From: Eunapius fragilis
Taxonomy: Eukaryota > Porifera > Demospongiae > Spongillida > Spongillidae
DNA: 64,000 nt
NCBI GenBank assembly: GCA_963681505.1
Contig: OY811985.1
Span: 4,246,419-4,310,418 of the forward strand
Reading direction: 5' to 3'
Both the position numbers and the translations under genes were made by a program. Of the stretch, positions 41,349 through 52,255 are shown piece after piece; positions within the stretch are counted from its first letter, which is position 1; each line of letters begins with the position of its first letter. Under the pieces are notes generated by a model. The model was not told the origin of the DNA and searched no databases. It worked only from the letters and a program-made list of their open reading frames with translations.

Positions 41349-41560
41349 GGCGGGTTGACATTGATATAGGTGCATTAACTTCACGCATACACAATGTAGT
41401 CAGCGGTATAGGACCAAAATGAGCAGAGTAGGACCAAAATAAGCAGCCTAAAATGGTCTTAGGACCGTTTCAGGCAGAGCCTGTTTCAGTCCGCCGGACC
41501 AAAATAGGCTGCCTGAAACGGTCCTAGGACCATTTCAGAATAGGACAAAATCAGCGTGAC
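41349..41560. repeat. Inverted-repeat block built on AGGACCAAAAT
   Basis: TCTTAGGACCGTTTCAGGCA near 41457 pairs with TGCCTGAAACGGTCCTAGGA near 41506, and GGACCAAAAT recurs three times. A MITE remnant is possible; no target duplication found. Confidence 0.5.
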
Positions 41561-41765
41561 AGGCCTACCCCCAAGGATGCTACAGAAGTTCGTCAGTTTT
41601 TGGGACTGGCATCATACTATCAACGATATGTACGGAAGTTTGCTGATATTGTATTTCCTCTGAATAAGCTGATGCAGAAGGGAGTACCATTCTCTTGGAC
41701 CAATGGCTCTGAAAAGGCATTCTAGGCACTCAAAGAAAAGTTAAATCATACCCCTATCATATCAA
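41561..41765 (+). pseudogene. Gypsy RT/RNase H connection fragment
   Basis: Reads TEVRQFLGLASYYQRYVRKF and PLNKLMQKGVPFSWT in one frame, the conserved segment between RT and RNase H of Gypsy-type elements, then a TAG near 41723. Only about 200 bases remain. It differs in sequence from the intact element next door (RRYLGMINQLSKF), so it is another family, perhaps that of the relic at 32826-33480. Confidence 0.75.
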
Positions 41766-42200
41766 TTATATCACTCCACAGCTGTCTTTACTAGTGTCCG
41801 CTCCACAGCTGTTTTTACTAGTGCCCACTCCACAGCTGTGTACAGTAGCGTCCACTCCACAGCTGTCTACAGTAGTGTCCACTCCACAGCTATCTACAGT
41901 AGTGTCCACTCCACAGCTGTCTACAGTAGTGTCCACTCCACAGCTGTCTACAGTAGTGTCCACTCCATAGCTGTCCACTCCACAGCTATCTACAGTAGTA
42001 TCCACTCCACAGCTGTCTACAGTAGTGTCCACTCCACAGCTGTCTTTACTAGTGTCCACTCCACAGCTGTCTACAGTAGTGTCCACTCCACAGCTGTCTA
42101 CAGTATAGTGTCCACTCCATAGCTATTTACAGTCACAGCTGTCTACAGTAGCGTCCACTCCACAGCTGTCTATAGTAGTGTCCACTCCATGGCTGTCTAG
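41766..42200. repeat. 27-bp minisatellite, about 15 copies
   Basis: The unit is CACAGCTGTCTACAGTAGTG plus TCCACTC, with CTTTACTAG variants. Twenty-seven is a multiple of three, so open frames arise on both strands (YSSVHSTAV, VDTTVDSCG). Each copy holds CAGCTG. No evidence of translation. Confidence 0.9.
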
Positions 42201-42639
42201 AGTAGTGGAGGTACAGATCGCATACAAGCAGTTAAATGGAACAAAATGCTTGTGTATATGGGTGCATGCAGATATTTATGTGCATGTGTGAGTGTGTGTG
42301 TTTGTACAAGAATACGCCATACAATGATGTACTAATAACAATGCAAGTGTCTGCACAAGTACACATGGACGTGTGAGCCAGGATGAGTGAGTTAAAACTA
42401 CATGACGAAGGCTAAGGCAAATAGTAAAGCGTATTATACACTAACTTTTCCCACTGACTACAGAAGAGTGATGTGCCATACACACACAGACCTTGATAGT
42501 GCCATTTGATTGCCCTTGTCACAGCACCATTCTGGTTATCTGTATAATGTGAGCGCTCATATCACCGTACTTCATTGAGCAGCTATTCAGTTAGCAGTAA
42601 CCTCCTCTAGTGAGGTAGACTGTCATTCAACTGGTCGGG

Positions 42640-42890
42640 TTATTTCAGTTGTAACGCACACCTGGGCCACCACCACCACTACCATCATCATTGTCATTGT
42701 CATTACTTCCATTACCTTCATCACCACCATCACTTTCACCCTCGACTCGCCGTCATCAAATTTATTGTCAACATTGTTGTCGTAGTCATAACCATCGAAA
42801 TTGCCATAATTACCATCGCCATCAGCATCAACGCTCTCAACCATGCACGCCGTCCTCGTCCTCGACTTGGATTTCGTCGTTATCGTACAG
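42640..42890. other. CAT/CAC-rich low-complexity stretch
   Basis: Imperfect trinucleotide-like repeats (CACCACCACC, CATCATTGTCATT). Frames on either strand reflect this composition. Confidence 0.6.
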
Positions 42891-42904
42891 GTGTAGTAGG
42901 ATAG

Positions 42905-43050
42905 CTTGTCCCCCACAAAAAATTGTCCGGCCGGACAACGTATCCTAGGATACGTGTCCGGCAGACAACGGGTACTAGCATACGTTGTCCCCCCACGGAC
43001 AATTATTCCTAGGATTACCTGTCCGCTTTAGGATTTGCTGTCCCCCCACT
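42905..43050. repeat. Cluster of short palindromes (CCGGCCGG, TATCCTAGGATA)
   Basis: Motifs TTGTCCGGCCGGACAA, TATCCTAGGATA, GTCCGG and TTGTCCCCCC recur in both orientations over 145 bp and could fold into a multi-stem structure. They look like end fragments of a MITE family; no transposase or duplication seen. Confidence 0.5.
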
Positions 43051-43298
43051 ACAACCACCATAGTGCGTGCGTAGTGAAATACCCAGAACGTTCGATCGGA
43101 AACCTCTGTAATGAGTACTGTAAGTACGCGTGTGTCGTGAGACTTAGAGGATTAATGTAACACGCGCATTCAGATACTTAGTACTACTACGAAACAGTTC
43201 TTTATTTTCTAGCTTGACGGACTATCGATTAATTCCTCATACAGAAGTGCCATAGTCATACACAAAAAGAATCATGCCACCACATGCAGTCACACTGT

Positions 43299-44040
43299 TC
43301 ATTTCTTTGCGCATAGCCTGCATTGCCACGAGGAGCTCAGTTCATTTCTTGTGACCCGTTCACACTTCTCTTTGCAGTGAGAGCACTGGATCATTCTTCC
43401 AGCAGGTGCCATTCGACAGCTACAAGGGACTAGGATTAGTTGCTGTGCTACAATTGAATGAGAAAGGTTAATTGACTTCCTTTGAATACTTGGGAAGGGA
43501 GCCATTTGACGTTTTTCAAGACAACTGACTAGATGAGTCCTCATTTTGCTAACACAATACTGTATGGAACTTATATCTTCGCAGAAACAAAGACTAGTAG
43601 CAAATGCAATAGCATAGACACCACAGTCAGAGCTGTTAGTCTGGGGCTCAACATCAATAAATCTCACATCAATTGTTTGATTCCTAGTAAAAATTAGAGC
43701 ACAAACCTGATTAACAGTAGACTGTGAAAGTGATTGGTTAAAGCTATCATATACATTAACAGTTGCTGCTGGCAATCCAACAGTGGATGTAGTTAACCAA
43801 TGATTTTTTCCATTGTGCAGTATTTGGACAAACTCACTTCTAAGAATGTCAAAAGACAAATTACATCCAAGTGTGGTATTCTGGAACCCTGATATTTCAA
43901 ACTGTTCTTTCAGCAAGTCTTGAGCTGCATTGATAATGACATCATCCAGCCATCCAGTGCTGGATAAGATCACTTCTCTCTTCTCTCTGTCCAGCAAGTG
44001 TCCAGATATCGTATTCAACTTGTCTGATTCACTTTGAACT
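43299..44040 (-). CDS. Ulp1-like cysteine protease with C-terminal PHD-like finger (Ginger-type transposon)
   Basis: The 239-residue frame (43299-44018) continues upstream to a likely splice acceptor near 44040. Ulp1/C48 proteases cleave ubiquitin-like proteins. The fold is shown by WLDDVIINAAQDLLKEQF at the start, His73 (GKNHWLTT), Asp91 (NVYDSFN) and Cys132 (NSSDCGVYAIAF) in the right order. After about residue 195 comes a Cys-rich finger (CSCRMAPAGRMIQCSHC ... WQCRLC) with PHD-like spacing. It lies downstream, on the same strand, of a Gypsy-type integrase in spliced exons. Integrase with Ulp1 and PHD domains is, as I recall it, the architecture of Ginger1 DNA transposons. The protease frame is intact, unlike the integrase. 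Confidence 0.8.
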
Positions 44041-44165
44041 ATGGCCTTGCCTTAAGAGTAGAAATAGAAAATATGTATCATTGGACGCAATTATTTATGC
44101 AGCTAAACAATACAAAAGTATTTACTAAATATTCAGAAATGCATAACATATATAGCTTATACATT

Positions 44166-44555
44166 TTAAAGGTGTGCTGGAATTTGTGTTTGTTTCATCC
44201 ATTCTTTTCTTGTGTCATGTATCCATTCACAAAGGGCATCCAAATCAGATGATGTCATCAAGTAATATACTTTATCCATGAGTGTGACCTGTCTTATGGA
44301 TGTAACTTTGCAGGTCTTCATCCAGTAAGATAAGAGATCAACCTCTCTAACAATCCTGAAATCCTCTTGGTAATCCACTGTTTTCTTGAATTCCACAAAG
44401 CTTTCGTACAACCCATCATCACAAATGACAAAATCACCACCATATACCTCCATTAATGGACGCTCTTTATTGTACTGACGACTCTGTAGCCATAAATCTA
44501 TCATCAATTCCCTGCTTAATGCAAACTCACCTTCATTGAAATGCAAACTTGAGGG
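44166..44555 (-). CDS. Unrecognised exon of the Ginger-like element
   Basis: An open exon of 129 codons starts after an excellent acceptor (polypyrimidine TTCTTTTCTCTTACAG, then 44555) and runs to a TAA at 44166-44168. The peptide (from HFNEGEFALSRELMIDLW) is acidic and aromatic-rich, with no domain I recognise. It lies between the integrase and the Ulp1 exon on the same strand and probably belongs to the same transposon protein. If so, a frameshift or a missed donor explains why it stops before the Ulp1 exon. Confidence 0.55.
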   Translation of the reverse strand, partial: PSSLHFNEGEFALSRELMIDLWLQSRQYNKERPLMEVYGGDFVICDDGLYESFVEFKKTVDYQEDFRIVREVDLLSYWMKTCKVTSIRQVTLMDKVYYLMTSSDLDALCEWIHDTRKEWMKQTQIPAHL

Positions 44556-44749
44556 CTGTAAGAGAAAAGAATGTAAAGTTAAAATTTAAAAAGGTATCTG
44601 TCTTTTGCTTTCATCAAAATCATCTTCATCAGCAGAGTAGGAGAAATTAGCAGCACCTGTTCTCCATAAACGCAGCAGATGGGAGGAATACAGTTGGTCT
44701 TTAAGAACAGAATTTGTTGTGTCTAACAGTTTTGCATTTTGTCTTGCTT

Positions 44750-47700
44750 GCTATGAGCATGTTCATCATCAAATAATGTAATATTTTTCTCATTCAATAT
44801 TACATTTTCATCCCTGCTGCCCAGCACCTGTTTTTCACCCAAGTTTTGACTTGAACCATTGCTATACTCTGTTTTTCTTTCATGAAAAGGTTTAGTCTGC
44901 TTTCATTAATCTTGTTTGCAAGTTGTTTTCCATCACTCAGTTTTCTGAGCCTGTGCAATCCTTTCTCATGAATGTTTACAATTGCATAAGGCCCTGTCCG
45001 CCGTTCATCTGTTACCTCCCGCCCTGCTTAAATTCCGCATGTTTTTCACAAGCACAAGATCCCCTATCTGATATTTTTCAGGTGTGCATCGCTCATCATA
45101 TAATTCTTTTTGCTTTTTCTGTGCTTTTTTAATGTTCACATCAACTTAGGGTGTGTAACCTTTTTTATAAATCAAAATCGATTATTTCGACTATGAAAAA
45201 AAAGTCCAATCGATTTTTCAGGTTTATAGCAACTTGCAAATCGGTTAGTAGAAACAATAAATCGATTTTGGCGATTAATGCACTATTAATTTGCCAACGA
45301 TTACCTAGGTTTTTTCAGGTTTGTCCTTTTTTTTATAACTTGATGGCACGATAAATCACAGTTTCTCAAGTCTAATACAGCCAGTTTTATTGCTCATCAG
45401 TTACTTATGCCAACTTTAAATCATTGAAACAACAAAGATAGTATCCACAGGGACTAGGAATGATGTGCATGCCAATATTACGCCAAACCCATGATCCAAT
45501 GGCGGCGGATTGTGACCACGCATTATTTTTCACCGAAAAACACGTGGCTATTTGTTTTCCCGCTACCATAGTACTCAGTACTAAGAATGGGACAAGTAAG
45601 ATTTTAGTTTACTGAGATAAGAATGAAAATGAATAGGTTGTCCATCCCGCAACTTGCGCTCTTTTCTGGTACAAAATGCCTTAAACACGTACATGTATCA
45701 TTCCCATCCGCCGCAATTGGCAGTTATAATCCATTATTCGCCCTCAATATACAATTCAATAAGTACTGAAGTGCCAGCTAGACACCTTATGGCGGAACAC
45801 CGCTCCACGCATATGACAAAGCCGCCAATCGAGACATGTACGATATTCGGAACGTCATGGCCGAACGTCTGGAAACAAGCCAGTGTACCGAGTATTTGGA
45901 CACCTGTCACCTGTGCAAAAGAGTACGTAGCGCGTTTGATTAATGCACATGTACAATACTGCAGAGAAAGTGCGAACGTATATATTTAAATAGCCGTGCC
46001 CACTGCGCGTATATTGAGGGAAGGCACTGATGGTTACCTTCAGCTGGGTCCCCAGACATGCGACTATGTGTTGATTACATCGCAATGTTTCTTTTTTAAC
46101 CCGTTAGTATGCCTTGCGAAAAGCGAAGGACAGATAAAAAGGGGTAATCGATTTGCTACCGATTTTTGCATATGAAGGAAACGAATGTCGACTAATGGCG
46201 ACTAAGAAAAACAGAATCGGTTATTTCGACTAAAGGAAATCGGTAACCTGCTATTCTACTAAGTGCATAGTCGACCGAATAGGTAATCGCGAATAACCGA
46301 TTAACCTAAAAAACCTGAAAATTGGTTACACACCCTGCATCAACTTTAGAAAATAATTCTTTCTTAATCTTCTCAAGTTGCGTAGCGTATGGCTGCACTG
46401 TGTCATTCTCCACATGCAGTTTATCTACTACTGATCCATCCTGATTGTGGTCAATCAGTTGAAGTTGCACAGGAAGCACTGATTCTCTGCCATACATCAA
46501 ATAAAATGGTGTAACTTAGTTGAAGCATGGACACTGGTGCGATAGGAGAACAATATAGATTCAATGTGCTCATCCCAATCATCCTGTTCAGTATTGATAT
46601 ACTTTACTATAGCTTTGGTTAAGGTTTGGTTCATTCTTTCCTTCAGTCCATTCGTTTGGGGGTGATAGGCACTAGATACCCGGTGTTCAACACTTGCTAT
46701 TTCAAAAAGCTTTTTGTTGAGGGAATTAACAAATTCACGGCCTTGGTCTGAAATGCAAACATGAAAGCAACCAAGCCGTGTAATAAGAGACAGAAGAAAG
46801 TGTGCTACTTCTTCAGCTGATTTTGTTGGAAGGGCTTGAGCCTCTGGCCACTTGGAAAAATAGTCAATGCATGTAGCGAGATATCTAAAAATAAAATCAG
46901 GTCATGACTTGTAATATAAATTATGCCATTTAAGTCTGCATTTGTATATGAAGCATTATTAAAATCAACAGCTTAGACTATTTCTGCAATGGCAAAGGTA
47001 TTGTCACTGATGTGGCATTGGCCTAACTGTAAAAGACACTAACTTATTGTGGTCTTTGTGTCTGAAGAAGAAACATGCATGTTTGTGTGTCTTGTGCTAT
47101 TCTTGTATACTTATGAATGAACTGGTTTTACTCAGCAGGCACAGTGGCAATACTGGCTGCAAACGTGGTCTGGGTGAAGCTATCAAGCATGCATAACATT
47201 ATTTTGTTCACAAACAACCTACTAGTAGCAGATTGCACGAAATAAATAGAACATACCTATTTCCTCTGCGTGTAAGTTTAAGAGGGCCTACAAGATCGAT
47301 CCCATGCAATTTGATGCCAGACTTCGGTCTTAACGGGAATCGGATGTAGCACTGCGGTCTCCTTAATCATCTTAGGATTATAGTCTTTTGGCACTGTTCA
47401 CACGTGTTAACATACTCCTTAATATGCTTGGTCATATCGCGCCAATAAAAGCGCGAACAGATTTTCTGAAGAGTCTTGTCGCGTCCAAAATGCCCACCGC
47501 CTTTTAGGAACATGAAAAATAAGTCGCGACTGTTAACCCAAAAGATTAAAAATCAATAGCATCGTGACTCACCTAACTTCTGATCGTGACATGACGTGAT
47601 CACCTTCATTTGACTCTCTTTATCTACGAGTCACTGCTTTGCTGTTAAGTCTGCCCCATCTTCCGTAAAATAGAGCAAGCCGTCTCTTAACACAAAACTG

Positions 47701-47830
47701 CATGCTCTCCTGCGAATCGCTCGCTTGTCATTTTTGGTAGCATTTGGACGATACTCGCTGTCCTTGAGATATCTGTAAATATCGTTGTACAATTGAATCT
47801 CTTTCTGCTCTTAGAATTTGTCACACGCTG
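44750..47830 (-). pseudogene. Ginger-like integrase/transposase, spliced and decayed
   Basis: Reading down from about 47830: EYRPNATKNDKRAIRRRA and LLYFTEDGADLTAK, with an in-frame TGA near 47628. Next come an H2C2 finger (SCHDQKLGGGHFGRDKT ... CEQCQK), the core DYFSKWPEAQALPTK, SDQGREFVNSL and YHPQTNGLKERMNQTLTKA supplying D, D and E, and a tail with DERCTPEKYQIGDLVLVKN. Two introns are clear: 47567-47501 and 47256-46885, with good GT/AG borders. Introns rule out a retrotransposon copy and favour a Ginger-type DNA transposon, whose transposase derives from Gypsy integrase. Frameshifts near 47380 and 47310 and stops after 45000 show decay. A hAT element interrupts the tail at 45147-46337. Confidence 0.78.
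45147..46337. mobile_element. hAT-type non-autonomous element, copy 2 (1191 bp, inverted)
   Basis: Ends TAGGGTGTGTAACC and GGTTACACACCCTG, flanked by an exact 8-bp duplication CATCAACT (45139-45146, 46338-46345). It matches copy 1 (33810-34966) in reverse orientation along most of its length. It cut the Ginger integrase frame between KELFSKVD and VNIKKAQKKQ; removing it with one duplication restores that frame locally. Confidence 0.9.
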
Positions 47831-47878
47831 TTCATCTGTTCCAAACACGTGAGAGAAATGAGGTGTTAGCTATGGCGT

Positions 47879-48105
47879 ATTTGAACCCCAAGGGGTATCG
47901 CTCGTTGCAACACTGGCAGGAAGCAAATGCAAGCCCCTAAAATCCAATTGACCATATATAAATGGTGTAGTATGAAGTGTTGGAAATAGAAAGTCAATAG
48001 CGTTTACCATTCCGAAGTTATAGCGATTCAAACGTGAGTCATTTTTATAACTTATATATATATATATAGCGATATATCATTTTCGTGTGAACTGTCCCAT
48101 ATATT
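47879..48105. repeat. 225-bp dispersed repeat, copy 1
   Basis: Starts TTTGAACCCCAAGGGGTATCG (CCCCAAGGGG palindrome) and ends in an AT microsatellite plus GTGAACTGTCCCATATAT. A second copy is at 55569-55795. This copy begins about 50 bp upstream of the first Ginger-like relic. Function unknown. Confidence 0.7.
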
Positions 48106-49100
48106 TTCTCAGGTGAGGGTGTCTCTGATGTTGTTGCTGGTAGTACTTCCGTCGAAGTCCAAGCCCATCCGTAATAAAGTGTTGTGTTGTAGCTAGCTTC
48201 TTAATAAGAGTGTCTGCATGCTTGTTTGATGACTAAGGACGTACTGATCCATTGAAAACTGTCACGTATATATTTTTGTAGGCGCATGCATGGGGCAGGG
48301 CACTGACAATGAGCGTGGTCAAGGACCTTTCTGCCACGCATGCACTTTCCGGAACTAGTTTTCAATATGCAGCATTTTAAAAGGGTGGGACAATAATTAT
48401 ATTGCAGTTACGCAATTAGTGATTTGCTAAAGGTTACAGTTATATTACCCCAAGATGGAATACTAAAAATGGAATGCACGCCGACCGCACCCTTTAATTC
48501 TGGTGGGAGTTAGCAATCTTGTAGACGTTCACTAATGCATGCTTTCCAGGGAACACCTCTCAACTTAGACGAATTAAATTAATACTCTACTATTGGGCAT
48601 TGGGCACCAAGATTTGAGAGCTACCAAATCACACATGTAATAAGCTTACACATGAGACCTCAACTCCTTCTCTAGTGTTATGTCAACACACATACTGGTG
48701 CTAGCATAACGCCGCGGTTTTACTGTGTAAACGCCATGCAGAGCTATCAGTTCCAAGGATTTAATAAACTATACTATAATTTCACTTAGCGGAAAAGTAC
48801 ATGCAAGACAACTTAATTTCTAAGGCAATGGTTCAGGCATGCATCATATCAAACAGCCAAACTCTTAATGATACTAAAATCTACACCTTCCATGCTATAT
48901 ATTATGCAGCAATTAGAGACATACCATGCACATCTAACTAGACGTAACCCATGTAACAGCCGCGCCATGCAACAACTACCGGTGTAGCATTCAATTACAG
49001 TTAACACGCCCATGTAACTTTCATTCAGTTCTCACACTTTGCGTATTGAGGTCGAGATAAATTGTATTGGGATTATAAATAGAGTGTTGAATGGACTACA
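48106..49100. other. No gene recognised; 5' flank of the CUB gene
   Basis: AT-rich DNA without exon-like stretches. The promoter of the CUB gene begins at its right end. Confidence 0.4.
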
Positions 49101-49108
49101 TATATAAG
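49101..49108 (+). promoter_or_regulatory. TATA box of the CUB-domain gene
   Basis: TATATAAG lies 93 bases before the ATG at 49194, leaving room for a 5' UTR of about 60 bases. No other TATA-like site is as well placed. Confidence 0.55.
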
Positions 49109-49193
49109 GGCTAGCTAGTTGTACAGCACATAGAATACATATAGATCCTTACTTTAGCTGACAACCAGGTCCAATTTACTATACAAAATTGAA

Positions 49194-51848
49194 ATGAACA
49201 TTCTGCAGGTCATAGTTGCCTCCTTTCTTCTTGGATGGTCTTCGCTGGGGACTGCTCAGCTCGCCTGCCAAAGGGCAGTAGGAGGCTACAGAGACTGCAC
49301 GTGTGGAGTTCAATACAGGGACGTGGAGGAGAGGTGCTGCAGCAGCCAGACGTGCCTGCAGCCCTTCGTGTTTACGGAGAACATGACCTGCCCATTTCAG
49401 TGCATGAACAACGGGACTTACATCAGCGACGTCAACCTCTGCCAATGTACCGAGGGTGGGTACGGACTGTGCTGTGAGAAAGGTAATGCACTCACACGAG
49501 GTGCATGTGCATGCAGTGGAAGCGTAGATCCCGATCTCAATATAGCATGATCTCTTCAGCAATGCGCGCACACATTGTATATATACTTACATGTCACACA
49601 TGCAGCGAAAGGAGGGGTTTTTGCTGCATGCATAGGTCACACACACACAACTAGCGATCAAGTCAGATTAGTCTGTGAGCATGCAACTGCCAATAGGTGT
49701 TGATGACTTGGTAGATATGCGATGAAATTTTACTTTAAATTTTTTTAACCACGCACACTTGCACACGTATGCAGCGACTGAATTTTGCGGTGATATTCTA
49801 CACCAGACGAGTGGAGTTATAGCATTTCCGGAGAATGGAGGGTCGAATTTTTCAATTGCAAATGGATCGTTGGTGGATGATAGGCGGTGCGCCTGGATGA
49901 TCTCAACTGACACCAACCGAAAAATTGCTCTAGGAATGATAATGAATCAGGTCTTCACTATTGATGAAAGGGACTGCCTTTCTGTATATGACGGCCCAAG
50001 TAACACATCCCCGGTCCTTGTTGTCTACTGTAGCAGTAACGCTGGCCGCTACTTTCAAACGGTCTACAGTACTGGTCGCCATCTGTATATGGAGCTGGTC
50101 TCAACCAAAACGGGGGTCTCGCAGTCATCGTTTACGTTACGCTACGTCACATTTCTGACAGGTAAGTATGTATTTTTTGTTGTTTTTGTTGTTTTTTTTT
50201 TTCCTCTTTTTGGCGACTTTGGGACTACAGGCTGCACCCATATGGGCTATATATATATATATATATAATATATATATATATATAATAAAAATAATTGGGA
50301 CAGTGTCCAGCAAAATCACCCTTGTGATACTTTTTCAAAATTTTGACAAGCAAAAGAAAAGTAACGCTCGCATTGAAATGTATGGCTAATCATAAATTCA
50401 ATGCCTAATAACTTTATGATGGATAGTCCAATTTAGGATGCGTAAGGACCATTTGATAGAAGCTCTTGGAGTTCACGGAAAATCAAAAAAATTGAAAACT
50501 TGATAAACCATCCAGAAGGGTGATTTTGCTGGACACTGTCCCAATTACTTTTAAATGTTGGGGCCAGCCACGCAGCCCCCAATTCCTACTACTTTGTACA
50601 ATTTTTTTAAAGAACGAACAAGAGATAAAACTGTCTCTACAAGAAAGTTGGTGACATATAGGAATGAAAGGCTATAGTGGTGTAAAAAGCAAGGAAACAT
50701 AGACCTAGATCAGCACGTGCATGTCATATTCTTAATTAACAATGTGCTAATTGAGCACATAGTTATTAAAAATATGACATGCGCGTGCTTTTGCTTATCT
50801 GATTCCTCCGGCTGTTCGCCGTACAAGTTTCTTGCGTCAGAAGTGTACAGTGTTTGTAACATCAGCTTTTTCCTACATTGCACCAACGTATACATGGATT
50901 CTTCTTCCGACATCGACATCTGCATGTTCTACATCTAGTTCGACGGTTGCATGATTATTTACTAGAATCTGGAGACTTGAGCTCTCTTGAGCCCTATATA
51001 TCATGTGGAAAGTGCTTTAATTTATGACAGTTATGGGGTTAGATATACTTGTATTTGCCTGCATGTTTAATTCATTACTGGAAAGCTGTGAGGTCCCATG
51101 AAACGTAACATGCATGTTTCATGCGCGCGACAGAATTTCCTGGCGACGGAATTTAATTCCTGAGGAAATGTGGTCGCTACATTTAATTAACGCACAGATT
51201 TTTGTTGGGAAATATTGTCGCCGCGACACAATTTACTAGCGATGGAATTTCCTGTGACAACGGACCACAGCGGTGTGTACACTTTTATGTGCTATATTAT
51301 ATAAGGTAAAACCTTATTCTTGCTTGCTTGCTTGCTTGCTTTTAGTTGTGTTTGTTACGTCATAGTTTGTTTACGCATGTAGTTTCACGAAGCTGATCTT
51401 TGTTGTATTGATATAAGAATATTAGTACAATCTTTTTGAATTTTAATTAGATGAATTTAATAGCTATATCGCTATAGGGCAACAGTGCGGCCCAATGTCT
51501 GAGCTGAAGAGACCAACAGGCATTATAACTTCGCCTCAGCACCCATTACCATACGGACCAAACACAAACTGCTCGTGGAAGGTCTGGGTAGATCCCGAAT
51601 GCGACTTCGTTTTGACTATACTCGCACTCGACCTCGGTTGTAATGCCCAAGGTGACGATGCTGAAGTGAGCGGTAGCGACGGAACCAACTCCTTCCCGAT
51701 CACCACGTTGTGCACACTAGGAAGGGAGGGAGCCTTCGTCATTCGCGGGATCTCTGCAGTGTTAATAAACTTCACATCACGCCTCAACTCAACTGAACCA
51801 AACGATGGCTTTATGCTACGTTACGAGCAGATACCCGTAGCTCCTTGA
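49194..51848 (+). CDS. Secreted protein with Cys-rich N-terminus and two CUB domains
   Basis: There are three exons, 49194-49482, 49775-50161 and 51478-51848, with GT/AG borders and matching phases (both introns phase 1), giving 348 residues. Residues 1-21 (MNILQVIVASFLLGWSSLGT) are a signal peptide. Residues 25-96 contain 13 Cys and an EGF-like run (CPFQCMNNGTY...CQCTEGGYGLCC). CUB1 (about 101-222) has its four Cys in FCGD, RRCAW, RDCLSVYDG and VVYCSS. CUB2 (about 229-345) has CGPM, TNCSWKVW, DLGCNAQGDD and TLCTLG, plus one extra Cys (PECDF). Each CUB domain is one exon in phase 1-1, the usual shuffling unit. Asp residues in DCLSVYDG suggest calcium-binding capacity in CUB1 only. The short ORF extensions at each exon end are intron read-through. 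Ligand and partners unknown. Confidence 0.9.
50297..50542. mobile_element. MITE of the GGGACAGTGTCCAGC family, copy A (246 bp)
   Basis: Terminal inverted repeats start GGGACAGTGTCCAGCAAAAT and continue CACCCTT. AATT flanks both ends (50293-50296, 50543-50546), a 4-bp target duplication. It lies in intron 2 of the CUB gene. Copy B is at 55853-56102, a lone end at 18346. Confidence 0.85.
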
Positions 51849-51923
51849 CACGCAGCATTAATTAATTTTAGGCCTATATATGCAGCTGCATCAGTTGTAC
51901 CGTTATGTCATGCTTTCATGTTG

Positions 51924-51963
51924 AATAAAATGTACAGTGATGTATGCATATAGCGCTAATAAA
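51924..51963 (+). terminator. Poly(A) signals of the CUB gene
   Basis: AATAAA at 51924-51929 and again at 51958-51963, 76 and 110 bases after the stop codon. Confidence 0.65.
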
Positions 51964-52180
51964 CTCATGCGAGACGCAATGTATCATGTCCCCTAGGACC
52001 AGCCGTCCTCTCTCCTTTTAAAAATAATATTCAGTCTCATAAATTAGTTTCTGTTGCACTTTTAATGAGCTCATCATGGCAAGTGTAAATCATTTCAAAG
52101 TGTTACAAGTGAGATTGTATATGCAGCTGATAAATATATATATTTACATGCATGCATGCATAAGTTCAATTTGAACTTAT

Positions 52181-52255
52181 ACTGCACTGAAGGCTCTTGC
52201 TTAGCATAACTATAATCTGAGATTAGTAATGCTAAGCAAGAGTCTTCAGTGCAGT
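52181..52255. repeat. Hairpin with 27-bp arms
   Basis: ACTGCACTGAAGGCTCTTGC continues to TTAGCAT and pairs with 52229-52255 (one mismatch) around a 21-base loop. It lies at the right edge of the second Ginger-like relic. A small RNA precursor is conceivable but so is a MITE remnant. Confidence 0.5.

Noticed and set aside
43299-47830. Interpreting the integrase block as a plain Gypsy retrotransposon
   Set aside because: Two clear introns and an adjoining Ulp1/PHD-like frame, and no LTRs seen; a Ginger-type DNA transposon fits better.
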